Shown: positions 1 through 8,715 of the stretch, in pieces
Layout of the letters: every line of letters starts with the position of its first letter
How positions within the stretch are numbered: position 1 is the stretch's first letter
DNA from: Mesorhizobium_K quangtriensis
GTDB lineage: Bacteria; Pseudomonadota; Alphaproteobacteria; Rhizobiales; Rhizobiaceae
Reading direction: 5' to 3'
Length of the DNA stretch: 64,000 bases
NCBI RefSeq assembly: GCF_040081925.1
Contig: NZ_JBEBMF010000005.1
Span: 186,001 to 250,000, forward strand
Position numbers and translations under genes: made by a program
The notes under the pieces: generated by a model
Databases searched by the model: none
What the model was told of the DNA's origin: nothing
Seen by the model: the letters and a program-made list of their open reading frames with translations, nothing else

Positions 1-3000
1 AGGGGTGGCTGTGCCTGATTGGTGCGATGGGTCCGTCCAAGTCCCTGGATGGCGTTGTCGGCGCGCCAGCCGGCTTCCAACAGGTAGTGCTTGCGCAGCC
101 TCTGGTTCCTGGCCCCGAGATCGGCATGGTAGGAGCGGCCGGTGCCGCCGGCGTCGCTGAAGATCAGCACGCTTTTGTCGTCATCCAGGAAGCTTTGAGT
201 TTCCGCCAGATTGGCCGAGCCCGGACGGTTTTCGACGGCAAGCCGGTCGATGCCATCGCGGCCGGTCTTCTTGACGATCCGCCGCGAGCGGCCCGTCACC
301 TCGGCGACGGTGTCGGTGCCGAAATGGTGGAGGATCTGGTCGAGCGCGCTGCCGACAGGCGGCAGAGAGGCCAGCCTCTCGATCATCTCGTCGCGCCGGC
401 GAACCGCTTCCCGGCACTGGACCGGGTTGCCGTCTTCGTCATGAACGGGCCGCGAATAGATGTTGCCCTCGGCATCCGAATATTCTTCAAACAGCTGCGT
501 CGGAAAGGAGTGCATCAAATACCCGCCGACATACTCCCGCGGCGTCACGTCGACATGGAGATCTGACCATTCCTCGGTGGGGATCTCGGCAAGCCGCCGC
601 TCCATCAACGCTTCGCCGGTCGAAACTATCTGCACCACGGATGAATAGCCGTCGGAGCGGTCTTGCTCGATCGCGCCGATCAATGTCGGCGTCATCATCG
701 ACGTGATCAAATGGCTGAAGAAACGCTGCTTGGTGCTCTCGAAGGCCGAGCGCGCCGCGGCCTTCGCGTTGCGGTTCAGTGTGCCGGCCTCGCTTGTGAT
801 GTTGGCCGCCTCGAGCGCTGCGGTCAAATTGTTATGAATGACCTGGAAGGCGTCCGCATAGGCATTGTAGATGCGGATCTGCTCGACGGTCAGTTCGTGT
901 TCGAGCAAATCGTATTCGACGCCGTCATAGGAGAGCGAACGCGACGTGTAGAGGCCGAGTGACTTGAGATCGCGGGCGAGCACTTCCATCGCCGCGACAC
1001 CGCCATCCTCGATGGCCGCGACGAATTCGGCGCGGTTGGCGAACGGAAAATCCTCGCTGCCCCAGATGCCGAGGCGCTGCGCATAGGCCAGGTTCTCGAC
1101 CGCTGTCGCGCCTGTTGCCGAGACATAGATGACACGGGCGTCGGGCAGCGCGTGTTGCAGACGGAGGCCCGCCCTGCCCTGCTGTGACGGAGCGACGTCG
1201 CCGCGCTCGCTCTTGCCCCCGGCGGCATTGGCCATGGCGTGGGCCTCATCGAAGACAATGACGCCGTCGAAAGAATTTTTTGTCCCTGTCGCGGCTCCGC
1301 CGCTCCCCGCCGGGTCTTCTTTTCTCCCAGTCGGGCCTTCGGCCCTCCTCGCCTCTTGACCGACCCAATCGAGAATCTGGGCGATCCGGGACTTCTTGCC
1401 CTCGCGTTCCTGCGAGCGCAGCGTCGCGTAGGTGGTGAACAGGATGCCTTCGGCAAGGCGGATCGGGGTGCCTTGCCGAAAACGCGAGAGTGGCTGGACG
1501 AGAAGACGTTCCTGGCCGAGTGCTGCCCAGTCGCGCTGGGCATCTTCAAGCAGCTTGTCCGATTTGGAAATCCAGATCGCACGCCGCCGACCCTGCAGCC
1601 AATTATCGAGGATGATGCCGGCGACTTGGCGTCCCTTGCCGCAGCCGGTCCCATCGCCCAGGAACCATCCACGCCGGAAGCGGATCGCGTTCTCGACGCC
1701 TTCGGGAGCGGCCGACACGACATCGCAGGTTTCGTCGACCGTCCAGGCGCCGGCGAGATGGCCGGCATGCGCTTCGCCGGCATAGATCACGCTTTCGATC
1801 TGGGCGTCTGACAGCAGGCCCTCGTCGATGATCGCATCCGGCAGGAGGGGCCGATAGGACGGTTTCGGCGGCGCGACAGCGGCCATCGCGGCCGACTGGA
1901 CCAGCGGTGTCGGATGCGGCTTGGCGCGAGCGATTTGGATCGACTGGAGCGCGTAGGGCTCGTAGATCGTGTCGGTGAGCCGGCCGCCGTCCTCCGGCAT
2001 CCAGTCGCGCAGTTCATAGGAAAGGGGAACGGCAGGCGTGGCGCCGGGCACAACCGGTTGGGTGGGCTTCGCCCGGGTAACCGGACGGGCCGGTCGGACC
2101 GTCTTCGCAACGGACGCCTCGCCTGCGGCGGGTGCGGCACGCCCCGCGGGTCGAACTGCCATCCGCATGGTGGCATTGCGCAGGATGCTATTCGACAGGG
2201 CGCCGATCGAGTCCGGAAAGCCGCCCGGTGTGCGGGGCGGCAGATCGGAGATGCAGGATAGCAGTGTTTCGACATCTGGGACCTTGCCCGGCGAAACCAC
2301 GAATCCGGACGGGTCGGACGCTGGCGTCTTGTCGATGATGGTCAGGCGGGTTTCCGCCGTTGTGCCATGGCGAGCATAGACACGTCCGTCGATCGCCGCG
2401 GTGAAGACGACCCTGCCCTGCTGCTGAAGCCGCTCGAAGGCGGGCCGCCACTTGGGATTTTCGGGAGAAAGCCCGGTGCCGGTGATGGCGACAAGTCGCC
2501 CGCCGGGACGCAGACGGGCAAAGGCCGAAGACACGTGCCGCCATGCCGCATCGGCGACATGGCCGTCGACATAGGCGCCGACGGTGAAGGGCGGGTTCAT
2601 GAGGACGACGGAGGGCTGCACCGCCGCATCGAGATGATCGTCGATGCGGGCAGCGTCGTGCCGGAAGACTGGAGCGCGCGGGAATAGCAGACCGAGCAGA
2701 TCGGCCCGCGTGGCGGCGAGCTCGTTGAGGGCGAGTGAAGCCCGGGCAATTTCGGCATGAACGGCGAGAAGGCCGGTGCCGGCCGAGGGTTCGAGAACGA
2801 GATCCGAAGATGAGATCACGGCGGCGCGGGCGGTGACGAAGGCGAGCGGCAGCGGCGTCGACAGTTGCTGCATGGCCTGGCTCTCTTCGGAGCGCCGTGT
2901 GTGGGTGGGAGCAAGATCGGCGATGCGTTTCATCATCGCCAGTGTCGCCTCGGGCGAGGTCGACCGGGACAGGATCGCCGAGCCGAAGCGATGCAGAAAC

Positions 3001-3254
3001 AGAACCTGGGCGGCTTCGAGCGCCTCATAGGCGGCCTTCCAGACCCAGAATCCCTGGGCATCGGTGCCGCCGAAGCTGTCGCTCATGGCCGTGCGCAGTG
3101 CCGCGGACGTGATTGGCGTGCCCTGGTCGAGAAAGGGCAAAAGCGACGCCGCCGCCTGGTGAATCGTCTGCGCGGGGTCGACCGAGCCGGATGCCCGCGC
3201 GGCAAGGGGGGCGACCATGCGGGCGACGGTCGATGGGGTCGAAATAATGTTCAT
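1..3254 (-). CDS. Strawberry-notch-type methylase/helicase, C-terminus off the left edge
   Basis: An open frame of about 1084 codons runs from ATG at 3254 to the window edge with no stop. Near residue 155 there is an SAM-binding motif (LEPSAGTGLL) and near 220 the N6-adenine methylase motif IV (NPPF), so the N-terminal third looks like a DNA methyltransferase. Around residue 535 a Walker-A-like GDGTGCGKG and near 668 a DEAH box mark a superfamily 2 helicase. The last residues before the edge (DAGGTGRSYHADLG, then QGLGRTHRTNQ) are the strawberry-notch signature. Such proteins are common on rhizobial plasmids and ICEs and probably modify or remodel DNA; the exact role is unknown. About 26 low-complexity residues (near 640-662) interrupt the helicase just before DEAH. 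The true C-terminus is not in the window. Confidence 0.85.
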   Translation of the reverse strand, partial: MNIISTPSTVARMVAPLAARASGSVDPAQTIHQAAASLLPFLDQGTPITSAALRTAMSDSFGGTDAQGFWVWKAAYEALEAAQVLFLHRFGSAILSRSTSPEATLAMMKRIADLAPTHTRRSEESQAMQQLSTPLPLAFVTARAAVISSSDLVLEPSAGTGLLAVHAEIARASLALNELAATRADLLGLLFPRAPVFRHDAARIDDHLDAAVQPSVVLMNPPFTVGAYVDGHVADAAWRHVSSAFARLRPGGRLVAITGTGLSPENPKWRPAFERLQQQGRVVFTAAIDGRVYARHGTTAETRLTIIDKTPASDPSGFVVSPGKVPDVETLLSCISDLPPRTPGGFPDSIGALSNSILRNATMRMAVRPAGRAAPAAGEASVAKTVRPARPVTRAKPTQPVVPGATPAVPLSYELRDWMPEDGGRLTDTIYEPYALQSIQIARAKPHPTPLVQSAAMAAVAPPKPSYRPLLPDAIIDEGLLSDAQIESVIYAGEAHAGHLAGAWTVDETCDVVSAAPEGVENAIRFRRGWFLGDGTGCGKGRQVAGIILDNWLQGRRRAIWISKSDKLLEDAQRDWAALGQERLLVQPLSRFRQGTPIRLAEGILFTTYATLRSQEREGKKSRIAQILDWVGQEARRAEGPTGRKEDPAGSGGAATGTKNSFDGVIVFDEAHAMANAAGGKSERGDVAPSQQGRAGLRLQHALPDARVIYVSATGATAVENLAYAQRLGIWGSEDFPFANRAEFVAAIEDGGVAAMEVLARDLKSLGLYTSRSLSYDGVEYDLLEHELTVEQIRIYNAYADAFQVIHNNLTAALEAANITSEAGTLNRNAKAAARSAFESTKQRFFSHLITSMMTPTLIGAIEQDRSDGYSSVVQIVSTGEALMERRLAEIPTEEWSDLHVDVTPREYVGGYLMHSFPTQLFEEYSDAEGNIYSRPVHDEDGNPVQCREAVRRRDEMIERLASLPPVGSALDQILHHFGTDTVAEVTGRSRRIVKKTGRDGIDRLAVENRPGSANLAETQSFLDDDKSVLIFSDAGGTGRSYHADLGARNQRLRKHYLLEAGWRADNAIQGLGRTHRTNQAQPP

Positions 3255-3427
3255 GGCGATGTCCTTCGAGCGAGAGTGTCGCCCCGCCGGCGCGCTCTCT
3301 GCGCCCCGGCAAGGCCGCACTCCTCCCGGCCCCGCTCTCCCTCCAGCGACGCAGAGCGAGATGTGGCGAAGGACTATTCAGGTAGGAAACTGCAGACTGC
3401 CCAGCGGCTGAAGGTCACGGCTGGAGT

Positions 3428-3441
3428 GGGATCGGTGGACC
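3428..3441. repeat. Short recurring linker motif, copy 1
   Basis: The + strand reads GGGATCGGTGGAC here. Near-identical copies lie near 8232-8245 and 12107-12118 (GGATCAGTGGAC). All lie in or at the edges of gaps between the minus-strand backbone genes; the third copy overlaps the stop codon of the DUF932 gene. Function unknown; it may be a recombination seam or part of a shared transcript end. Confidence 0.4.
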
Positions 3442-3510
3442 GCTGCTCGCGACCGAAGTACATGACGACTGGATCCTGCAATTGGATCGATCCTCACCAA
3501 GGAGCGCGTC

Positions 3511-3807
3511 TATGAAAAGACCACGCGACCTTTCGTCATGGAAGTGAAGAAGAAGCGCGGCAGTCCTGCAAAACCGCGGGCGATCTGGGCCAGAAACCCT
3601 GGGGATCCACCCATGACACGCATGTCTGAATCCAAGCAGTTCCAATTACGTCTCAGATGGGGCGGTGTGGCCGAGATAGGCTGGGAATCCGTCTGTCTGC
3701 TTTCCGGCGCTCGCACGCGCAAGCAGACGGAGGGTGAGGCCGAACTCCGACCGTGTCGATTCAACACGGAGACCCTATCGAAGTTGTTCAGCCACCTTAG
3801 TCGCTAA
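3511..3807 (+). pseudogene. Small plasmid-type basic protein, frameshifted after the start
   Basis: An ATG at 3511 is preceded by a good ribosome site (AAGGAG, about 8 bases upstream) but its frame stops after 11 codons. The next frame continues as TTRPFVMEVKKKRGSPAKPRAIW and on to a stop at 3807. Adding one A to the run after the ATG would restore a single protein starting MKKTTRPFVMEVKKKR. That start resembles small rhizobial plasmid proteins beginning with RPFVVE-K-RR and an IW motif; this comparison is from memory and the function is unknown. The 3' end overlaps the end of the convergent monooxygenase pseudogene. The downstream half shows no recognisable domain, so only the first about 35 residues are well supported. 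Confidence 0.4.
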
Positions 3808-4779
3808 GAGCTCGATTCCTTTGGCGATCGTGGAGAAGGGTGGTGCACCGACATCGATTTGTCCAACGTAGCGCTGGGCGCCGGTGGCTTCCCTAAGTAT
3901 CGAAATCTTGTCCACCACCTGCTGAACCGAGCCGCCAACAAAGGTGCCCGCGGGCGAAAGCATGTGCGCATAGGTCGCCGCCGGGATCGGACCGCGAAAC
4001 ATTCGACGCATATACCCCGAGTAATATGGGTAGAAGTCCTGCTGGGTTTCCTCAGCAGTCTCCGTGACGTGGAAATGCGAGAACAGGGAAATCTGGGCAT
4101 CATCCTGCCGACGGCCTGATTGAGCCCACACGGCGCGATAATACGCGGCAATATCGGCATAGCCTTCCATGCTGCCGCCCAGCACGGGGATGACCAGCGG
4201 GTATCCGAGCTTTGCCGCGCGGGCCACGCTTCCCTCACTCAAAGCGCCTATCGAAACGGGCAGCCTGGCCTGGTGCGGGCGCGGGGCGATCTCGGCATCC
4301 TCCAGTGGCGGCCGGAATTTGCCTGACCAGGTGACGCGCTCATTCGAATTGAGCAGTTCAAACAGCTCAAGCTTCTCGGCGAAAAGGGCATCGTAGTCCT
4401 TCATGTCGAAGCCAAAGAGCGGAAAGTTGTCGTTGAAGGCGCCGCGCCCGAAGATGATCTCGACGCGGCCGCCCGAAACGAGGTCGGCCATGGAGAACTC
4501 CTAGAACGTCCGGACCGGATCTGCGGTGCTCAACAGTGTTGATGCGCTTGTAAAGCGGATACGCTTGGTCGCTGCGGCCAAGCCGGAAATGAGGGTCGCT
4601 GTCGCCGAGTTGACGAAGCCCAGCCCGTGGTGCTCACCAACGCCGATTACGTCGAGACCCGCATCGTCGGCGAGTTTGGCCATATCCATGAGCTGACGAG
4701 TGCGTTCTGTAGGTGTCGGCTTGTTGCCGGTGTGAGGATCGGCCACGATGTCGCCGAAGGTATAGATGCCGAGTTCCAC
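3775..4779 (-). pseudogene. Luciferase-like (LLM) flavin monooxygenase with an in-frame amber stop
   Basis: The N-terminal part (GTG at 4779 after AAAGGA; ELGIYTFGDIVADP, later GVGEHHGLGF) and the C-terminal part (MADLVSGGRVEIIFGRG onward) belong to one bacterial-luciferase-fold oxidoreductase of about 334 residues. The two halves are in the same frame and are separated only by TAG at about 4501-4503, inside PVRTF-stop-EFSMADLVSGG. Family members normally have an amino acid such as Q or E there, so a single CAG or GAG to TAG change is the simplest explanation. These FMN-dependent enzymes oxidise varied substrates; the substrate here cannot be told. The gene lies just downstream of a DoxX protein and an NmrA reductase on the same strand and may once have been cotranscribed with them. 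Confidence 0.7.
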
Positions 4780-4835
4780 GACCTGTCCTTTCGAGAAGAA
4801 GGACCGGGGCGCACCCCGATCCAATCTTGCGTTGA

Positions 4836-5243
4836 TTAAGCGTCGATGCTGCCGCGCAGGACGGCTGGCGAGCCATAAGGCGAGGGCTTACGACGCGCAC
4901 GGTTCTGGGTGAGGAACGACACCACTAGCAGCACCAGACCCACCAGCGACGGCGGCAAGCCGGCGAAGTCGGAGACGCCGATATGGGCGCCGGCTGCCAG
5001 AATCAGGTGGAAGAACATGCCTGCATAAGCCAGGTCCGACAGCGCCACGCTGAACCGCGAGAGGATCGTCGCGGCGGCCAGAAGCTTTACCACTCCGAGG
5101 ATCGGGACGATGTAGGCGGGATATCCAAAGTTGACGAACAGGCCCTGAACCATCGGCATGTTGAACAAATACATCAACCCGCCGCCGATATAGATGAGCG
5201 ACAGGAGGATTGTGGCGCCCCAATAAACCCATTTGATGTTCAT
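4836..5243 (-). CDS. DoxX-like membrane protein
   Basis: A 135-residue protein with four predicted membrane segments (roughly residues 5-25, 45-62, 70-90 and 98-115), typical of the DoxX_2 family of small inner-membrane proteins. It starts MNIKWVYWGATILLSLIYIGG and ends in a charged cytoplasmic tail. DoxX relatives often accompany oxidoreductases and are linked to quinone or thiol stress, but the reaction is not established. Only 7 bases separate it from the upstream NmrA-type reductase, so the two probably form one transcription unit. Confidence 0.75.
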   Translation of the reverse strand: MNIKWVYWGATILLSLIYIGGGLMYLFNMPMVQGLFVNFGYPAYIVPILGVVKLLAAATILSRFSVALSDLAYAGMFFHLILAAGAHIGVSDFAGLPPSLVGLVLLVVSFLTQNRARRKPSPYGSPAVLRGSIDA

Positions 5244-5250
5244 GGCTGGA

Positions 5251-6096
5251 CTACTTCAGGTTTGCGACAAGAACGTCGCGCAGGTCCTTTGGGGGACGGC
5301 CTGCGAGCTTCTCGACATCACCAGTCACCACGTCGAATGCGCCAAATGCGAAATCCTGCTGGATGCCGACAACCGCATTGATGACGAAGTCGGGCAGACC
5401 CATCTGCGCCATGCCAGTTTGCAGGGCCTCAACGGGAACCACGGCAAAGCCGATCTGGGTGCCGAGAACCTCCGAAGCCAGTGCCGCGCGTTCGGCGCCG
5501 GTGTAGCTCTTGGCACCGGTGGCATTGTAGATCGCTCCGGAATGACCTTCGGTCAGAACGATGCCGGCAGCGGCGGCAGCGACGTCTTCGCGGCTCACGA
5601 ACGCCACCTTGTTTTCGGCAAGACCGGTCAAGGCGCCAGACGATGCCGATTGCTTCACTTCATCGGCGAGGGCTTGCGCATAATAGTTCATGCGCAGGAT
5701 CGTCCACTGCGGTGCAGCCCTGATGAGCGCCTGCTCGCCGCGCCAGTAGCTTGCACCGATGGCGGGTTCGGCCTGTTCGCGGGTGCCGGCAGCCGACAGG
5801 AGCACGATGTGCTTTACACCGGCCGCAACGGCAGCGGCGATCGCGGTTTCGTTCTGTGAACCGCGCATGCCTGGGCGCAGGTCGCCTGTAGGAATGAGGA
5901 TAACCTTGTCGAGCCCAGCATAGGCCGTCGCCAAGGTTTCTGGCTTGTCGTAGTCGCCTTCGCGGCCTTCGACGCCGTCCGAGCTTTTGGGAGTGCGGGA
6001 GATGGCGACGATCTTGTGGCCCTGGTTTCGGGCTTGCAATTCTCGGACGATGGCCCTGCCGAGGTTGCCGCTTGCGCCGCTGACACCGATATTCAT
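5251..6096 (-). CDS. NmrA/QOR2-type NAD(P)-binding reductase
   Basis: A 281-residue atypical short-chain dehydrogenase with the nucleotide-binding GASGNLG motif at residues 7-13 and a Rossmann fold, lacking the YxxxK pair of classical SDRs. The pattern (IPTGDLRPGMRGSQN, then LLSAAGT) matches the NAD(P)H:quinone oxidoreductase 2 (QorB/QOR2) branch of the NmrA family. Such enzymes reduce quinones or act as redox sensors in the cytoplasm. The gene is divergent from an HxlR regulator across about 105 bases, the same arrangement as qor2/qorR pairs in other bacteria, so control by that regulator is likely. Substrate is inferred only from the family. Confidence 0.8.
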   Translation of the reverse strand: MNIGVSGASGNLGRAIVRELQARNQGHKIVAISRTPKSSDGVEGREGDYDKPETLATAYAGLDKVILIPTGDLRPGMRGSQNETAIAAAVAAGVKHIVLLSAAGTREQAEPAIGASYWRGEQALIRAAPQWTILRMNYYAQALADEVKQSASSGALTGLAENKVAFVSREDVAAAAAGIVLTEGHSGAIYNATGAKSYTGAERAALASEVLGTQIGFAVVPVEALQTGMAQMGLPDFVINAVVGIQQDFAFGAFDVVTGDVEKLAGRPPKDLRDVLVANLK

Positions 6097-6201
6097 GATT
6101 GAACCTTTCGATACGTTCAGTTAGAGCGTAGCGATATGAAGGTTCGTTGAACCCTGCGCAAGAACGCACGATTTCGAACGTCACGCACCCAGAGGTGCGC
6201 A

Positions 6202-6612
6202 ATGGAGACGACGATGGCCAAAACCAATCTAAAGCTCGTCGAAGTGGACTATGCCTCAGAAGGCGAGGCAAACTGCAAGGCGCTTGGCCAGATTTTCGAG
6301 CGCATCGGCGACAAATGGACGATTATGATCGTCGGTGCGCTGTCCCGAGGGACTATGCGCTTTAATGCCTTGCAGCGGTCAGTCCCCGGATTGTCCCACA
6401 AAATGCTGACGACAACTCTCCGTGGATTGGAGCGCGACGGGCTCGTGACGCGCACGGCATTCGCCACCATTCCGCCCCGTGTTGATTATGAGCTCACAGA
6501 GCAAGGCCGCTCTCTGCATGGACCGCTTCTTACCCTTGCCTCATGGGCACGGTCGCAGCAGGACTACATTGAGGCATCGCGCAGGAATTTTGACGAACGC
6601 GCCGCCGAATAG
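6202..6612 (+). CDS. HxlR-family transcriptional regulator
   Basis: A 136-residue winged-helix protein of the HxlR family: core motif IGDKWTIMIVGAL, recognition region VPGLSHKMLTTTLRGLERDGLV and wing PPRVDYELTEQG. The second methionine (base 6214) may be the true start. It has a single cysteine, in NCKALGQ near residue 25 just before the DNA-binding domain. HxlR regulators such as YodB and QorR sense quinones or disulfide stress through one conserved N-terminal cysteine, so this is a plausible redox-sensing repressor of the divergent reductase operon. The regulated promoters should lie in 6097-6201. Confidence 0.85.
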   Translation: METTMAKTNLKLVEVDYASEGEANCKALGQIFERIGDKWTIMIVGALSRGTMRFNALQRSVPGLSHKMLTTTLRGLERDGLVTRTAFATIPPRVDYELTEQGRSLHGPLLTLASWARSQQDYIEASRRNFDERAAE

Positions 6613-6695
6613 GCTGCGGTTGTGCGTGTGAATTGATGCCTCGGCTTGTCTGGGTCAATGGTAGCTTTGCGAATTCAACTTTGAGGTCGAAACCG

Positions 6696-7048
6696 GTCAT
6701 TTCCACCTTGAAAAAAGGAAGTGCTCGGCCAGTTCCTCATCTCCACCGAAGATGACACCCACCAAGACCATTCGGCGACAACACGGTCCAATCGAGGTAC
6801 TCGAGCGTGGTGGGTTCTCGGCAAACAGACCGCGAAGGTGATGAAGTTGGGGCGCAAGGCAGCCTATTTCAGGGCGACCCAGCATCGTGGTGGAATCAGC
6901 GCCGGCGCCGTAGCAGACGGCAATGAGACGACCGCCAAGTGCGGCGTGCAGCCGATGGCATTGTCGGTGGGTGAGCAGCATGGACCCCCTCGGGCGCGTA
7001 TGCCTCCTCATCGATGACGAAGGCGGCGAAGAAGGCTTTTCTGGCCAT
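6696..7048 (-). pseudogene. Possible decayed plasmid gene
   Basis: An ATG at 7048 follows a strong ribosome site (AAGGAACTCACC) and starts MARKAFFAAFVIDEEAYAPEG, which looks like real coding sequence, but the frame turns to arginine-rich nonsense and stops at 6896. A second frame is open from about 7017 to 6697, ending EELAEHFLFSRWK. The most likely reading is an old gene broken by one or more indels. No family is recognised. It could also be a genuine 50-residue protein followed by non-coding sequence. Confidence 0.3.
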
Positions 7049-7116
7049 GGTGAGTTCCTTTCGAAGAATGGATGGAGCACACGCCCGCGATCGCCAACTC
7101 TTCGGCGTCGAGGTGC

Positions 7117-7550
7117 CTATGTGATCAGTATGGTTCTGGACGGTTGGCTGTCGGCCGGTCGCATTCGGTCGACGACGAAGACTTCGTCCGAATTTGCCTC
7201 GAAGAGCATCAGGATACGGTCGCCGACGGCGACGCACTCATTGATCCACTGATGATCGCAATCGCGGTATTTTGCGGCGCGATCGGGCGGGACATAGACG
7301 ATGGTGAAATGCGACATCGTCTCGCCCGTCGGCGCGGCATAAAAGTATTCCTTTACCTCGATCACGACGCCGCCGGTGCTGTAGGAGGTCGAGACCGTGT
7401 CGCCAGGTCTGACCAGATCGGCGACGGTCGGGAACCCGGTGGCGTGCGCCGGTATCGGCGGTGATCGGGCACACCGAGGTCGGCCGTATAGGTCGAGTGC
7501 GCCTCCCAGACGTGTTTGGCGGTCGCGGACTGCTTATGATGGCTCCGCAT
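7117..7550 (-). pseudogene. Small plasmid protein split by a frameshift
   Basis: Two overlapping frames look like one protein. The first starts at 7550 (MRSHHKQSATAKHVWEAHS), overlaps the end of the DUF1419 gene by 17 bases and is coding-like until about 7480. The second is coding-like from about 7440 (GFPTVADLVRPGDTVSTSY) to a stop at 7117 (ending PADSQPSRTILIT). A single-base indel between 7440 and 7480 would join them into a protein of about 144 residues. If instead the second part is a separate gene it would start at the GTG at 7365. No known domain is recognised. Confidence 0.45.
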
Positions 7551-8163
7551 CGCTCGCCCCTCCCCTTCTCGACCGTGCGCGGACGTCCGGCATGCGGCTG
7601 TCGATTTCTTCGTCGGACAGGTCCTCCAGCAGCTTCAGGATGGTGCCCTGCCCGGCGGCGTAAACAAGGATGGTCCGCTTGCCGTGATGTTCGACGGGCC
7701 AGGCGTCCGGGTTTGCCTCGCCGGCGATGCCCTTGAAGTCGGCATGGGTGGCGGACCAGATCGCCTCAAGCTTTTCCTTGCGGGTCATGCTGTCGACGGC
7801 GCCCGTCTCGTGGGCGATGATCGCCGCGCGCATGGCGTCCGGACTGCGTTTGTCGGAAAGGTCGCAGAAGCCGTGAAACCACCGTTCGCGGCCACGGATC
7901 CTGATCGCGAAAAACACGCTGGTAACGTTGCCGGCCTTGAATTCGGACATGCCGAACATGCCGGTTCGCTGGAACAGCGGCGGAAGGAGTGCGAGCATGA
8001 AGTGGTATTGCTCTGCGGCAATCTCGAAATACTCCCCGGCATAGGGCGTGCCGGAAATTTGATTTATCCCCGGGGTGTCTTTGTGCCGGTTGAAGAGCTG
8101 GAACATCTGCTCGCGTGCTGCGACGCCGTCGAACACTTTTCGGAACGGGAGATGACTGGACAT
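7534..8163 (-). CDS. DUF1419 family plasmid protein
   Basis: A 209-residue soluble protein starting MSSHLPFRKVFDG at 8163. The frame is open further upstream but that extension is arginine-rich and non-family-like. The segments GEYFEIAAEQYHFMLALLPP, MFGMSEFKAGNVTSVFFAIR and ERWFHGFCDLSD match, from memory, the DUF1419 family restricted to rhizobial plasmids and ICEs. No catalytic motif is evident and the function is unknown. It is followed by an overlapping small frame (from 7550) and preceded by a gap containing a perfect palindrome. Confidence 0.7.
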   Translation of the reverse strand: MSSHLPFRKVFDGVAAREQMFQLFNRHKDTPGINQISGTPYAGEYFEIAAEQYHFMLALLPPLFQRTGMFGMSEFKAGNVTSVFFAIRIRGRERWFHGFCDLSDKRSPDAMRAAIIAHETGAVDSMTRKEKLEAIWSATHADFKGIAGEANPDAWPVEHHGKRTILVYAAGQGTILKLLEDLSDEEIDSRMPDVRARSRRGGASDAEPS

Positions 8164-8193
8164 GGCTGCTCTCCGGAAATGGCCGTTCGCCCT

Positions 8194-8210
8194 CCACAGC
8201 AGTGCTGTGG
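8194..8210. promoter_or_regulatory. 17-bp palindrome upstream of the DUF1419 gene
   Basis: The sequence CCACAGCA-G-TGCTGTGG is an 8-bp perfect inverted repeat around one base, about 35 bases upstream of the DUF1419 start. It could be an operator for a dimeric repressor or a small transcript-end hairpin for the preceding gene. There is no T-tract on the minus strand right after it, which slightly favours an operator. Confidence 0.35.
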
Positions 8211-8249
8211 CGGGTGACTGTCGGCGGTGACGGGATCGGTGGACTGGAT

Positions 8250-8630
8250 TCACGCAGCCCGGCGTTCGGCATCGCGTCCGATGGCGGTGATGGCGCGGAC
8301 AGCCGCTGCGAGCGCTGGAATGTCGTCTAGCATGGTCAACGCAACGAAGTGATTGGCCCCGCCGGCAAAGTCCTTGCGGGTCTTGCAGGTCCTGATCAGG
8401 ATGCCGTGTCCCGAGGACATACCGAACTGCCCGACTTGAATGTAGGCTCGGTCATGGTGCAGGGTGACTTCACCGGATACGGCGATGCCCGCCCTGTTCG
8501 AGCGGATTTCGAAGCTGCCGGGCGGCAGGGCAAGTTCGGCGGCAAGTTTCTTCAGCCGTGAACGGGCAGTCGTGTGAAAACGTCTCTTCTGCTGCTCGTC
8601 ATATGAGCAGCTTCTGTTCCAGTCGAACAT
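8250..8630 (-). CDS. Conserved hypothetical plasmid protein
   Basis: A protein of 126 residues if it starts at MFDWNRSC (8630); a start four codons upstream (8642) is also open. The N-terminal half is basic and helical (QQKRRFHTTARSRLKKLAAEL). The C-terminal half is mixed beta/alpha with SSGHGILIRTCKTRKDF and a helical tail. No domain is recognised. It sits between two other backbone genes on the same strand, each apparently separated by hairpins. Confidence 0.6.
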   Translation of the reverse strand: MFDWNRSCSYDEQQKRRFHTTARSRLKKLAAELALPPGSFEIRSNRAGIAVSGEVTLHHDRAYIQVGQFGMSSGHGILIRTCKTRKDFAGGANHFVALTMLDDIPALAAAVRAITAIGRDAERRAA

Positions 8631-8661
8631 GTCGATCTCCATGAAACGGAACAGGCCCGGC

Positions 8662-8698
8662 GATCGCTTGCGCGACCCCGGGCCCGTCGTCGGTTTGG
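8662..8698 (-). terminator. Imperfect GC-rich hairpin before the 126-residue gene
   Basis: The segment around GGCCCGGCGATCGC and GCGACCCCGGGCC can fold into a long imperfect stem with a short TTGC loop. It lies between the stop of the 158-residue gene (8716) and the start of the next gene (8630). It may be a transcript end or a processing site. There is only a weak T-tract. Confidence 0.35.
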
Positions 8699-8715
8699 TT
8701 TATGCGGTGAAGAAG

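Noticed and set aside
890..2275. Several medium frames on both strands at the left end
   Set aside because: All lie inside the strawberry-notch gene, which is continuous from 3254 to the edge.
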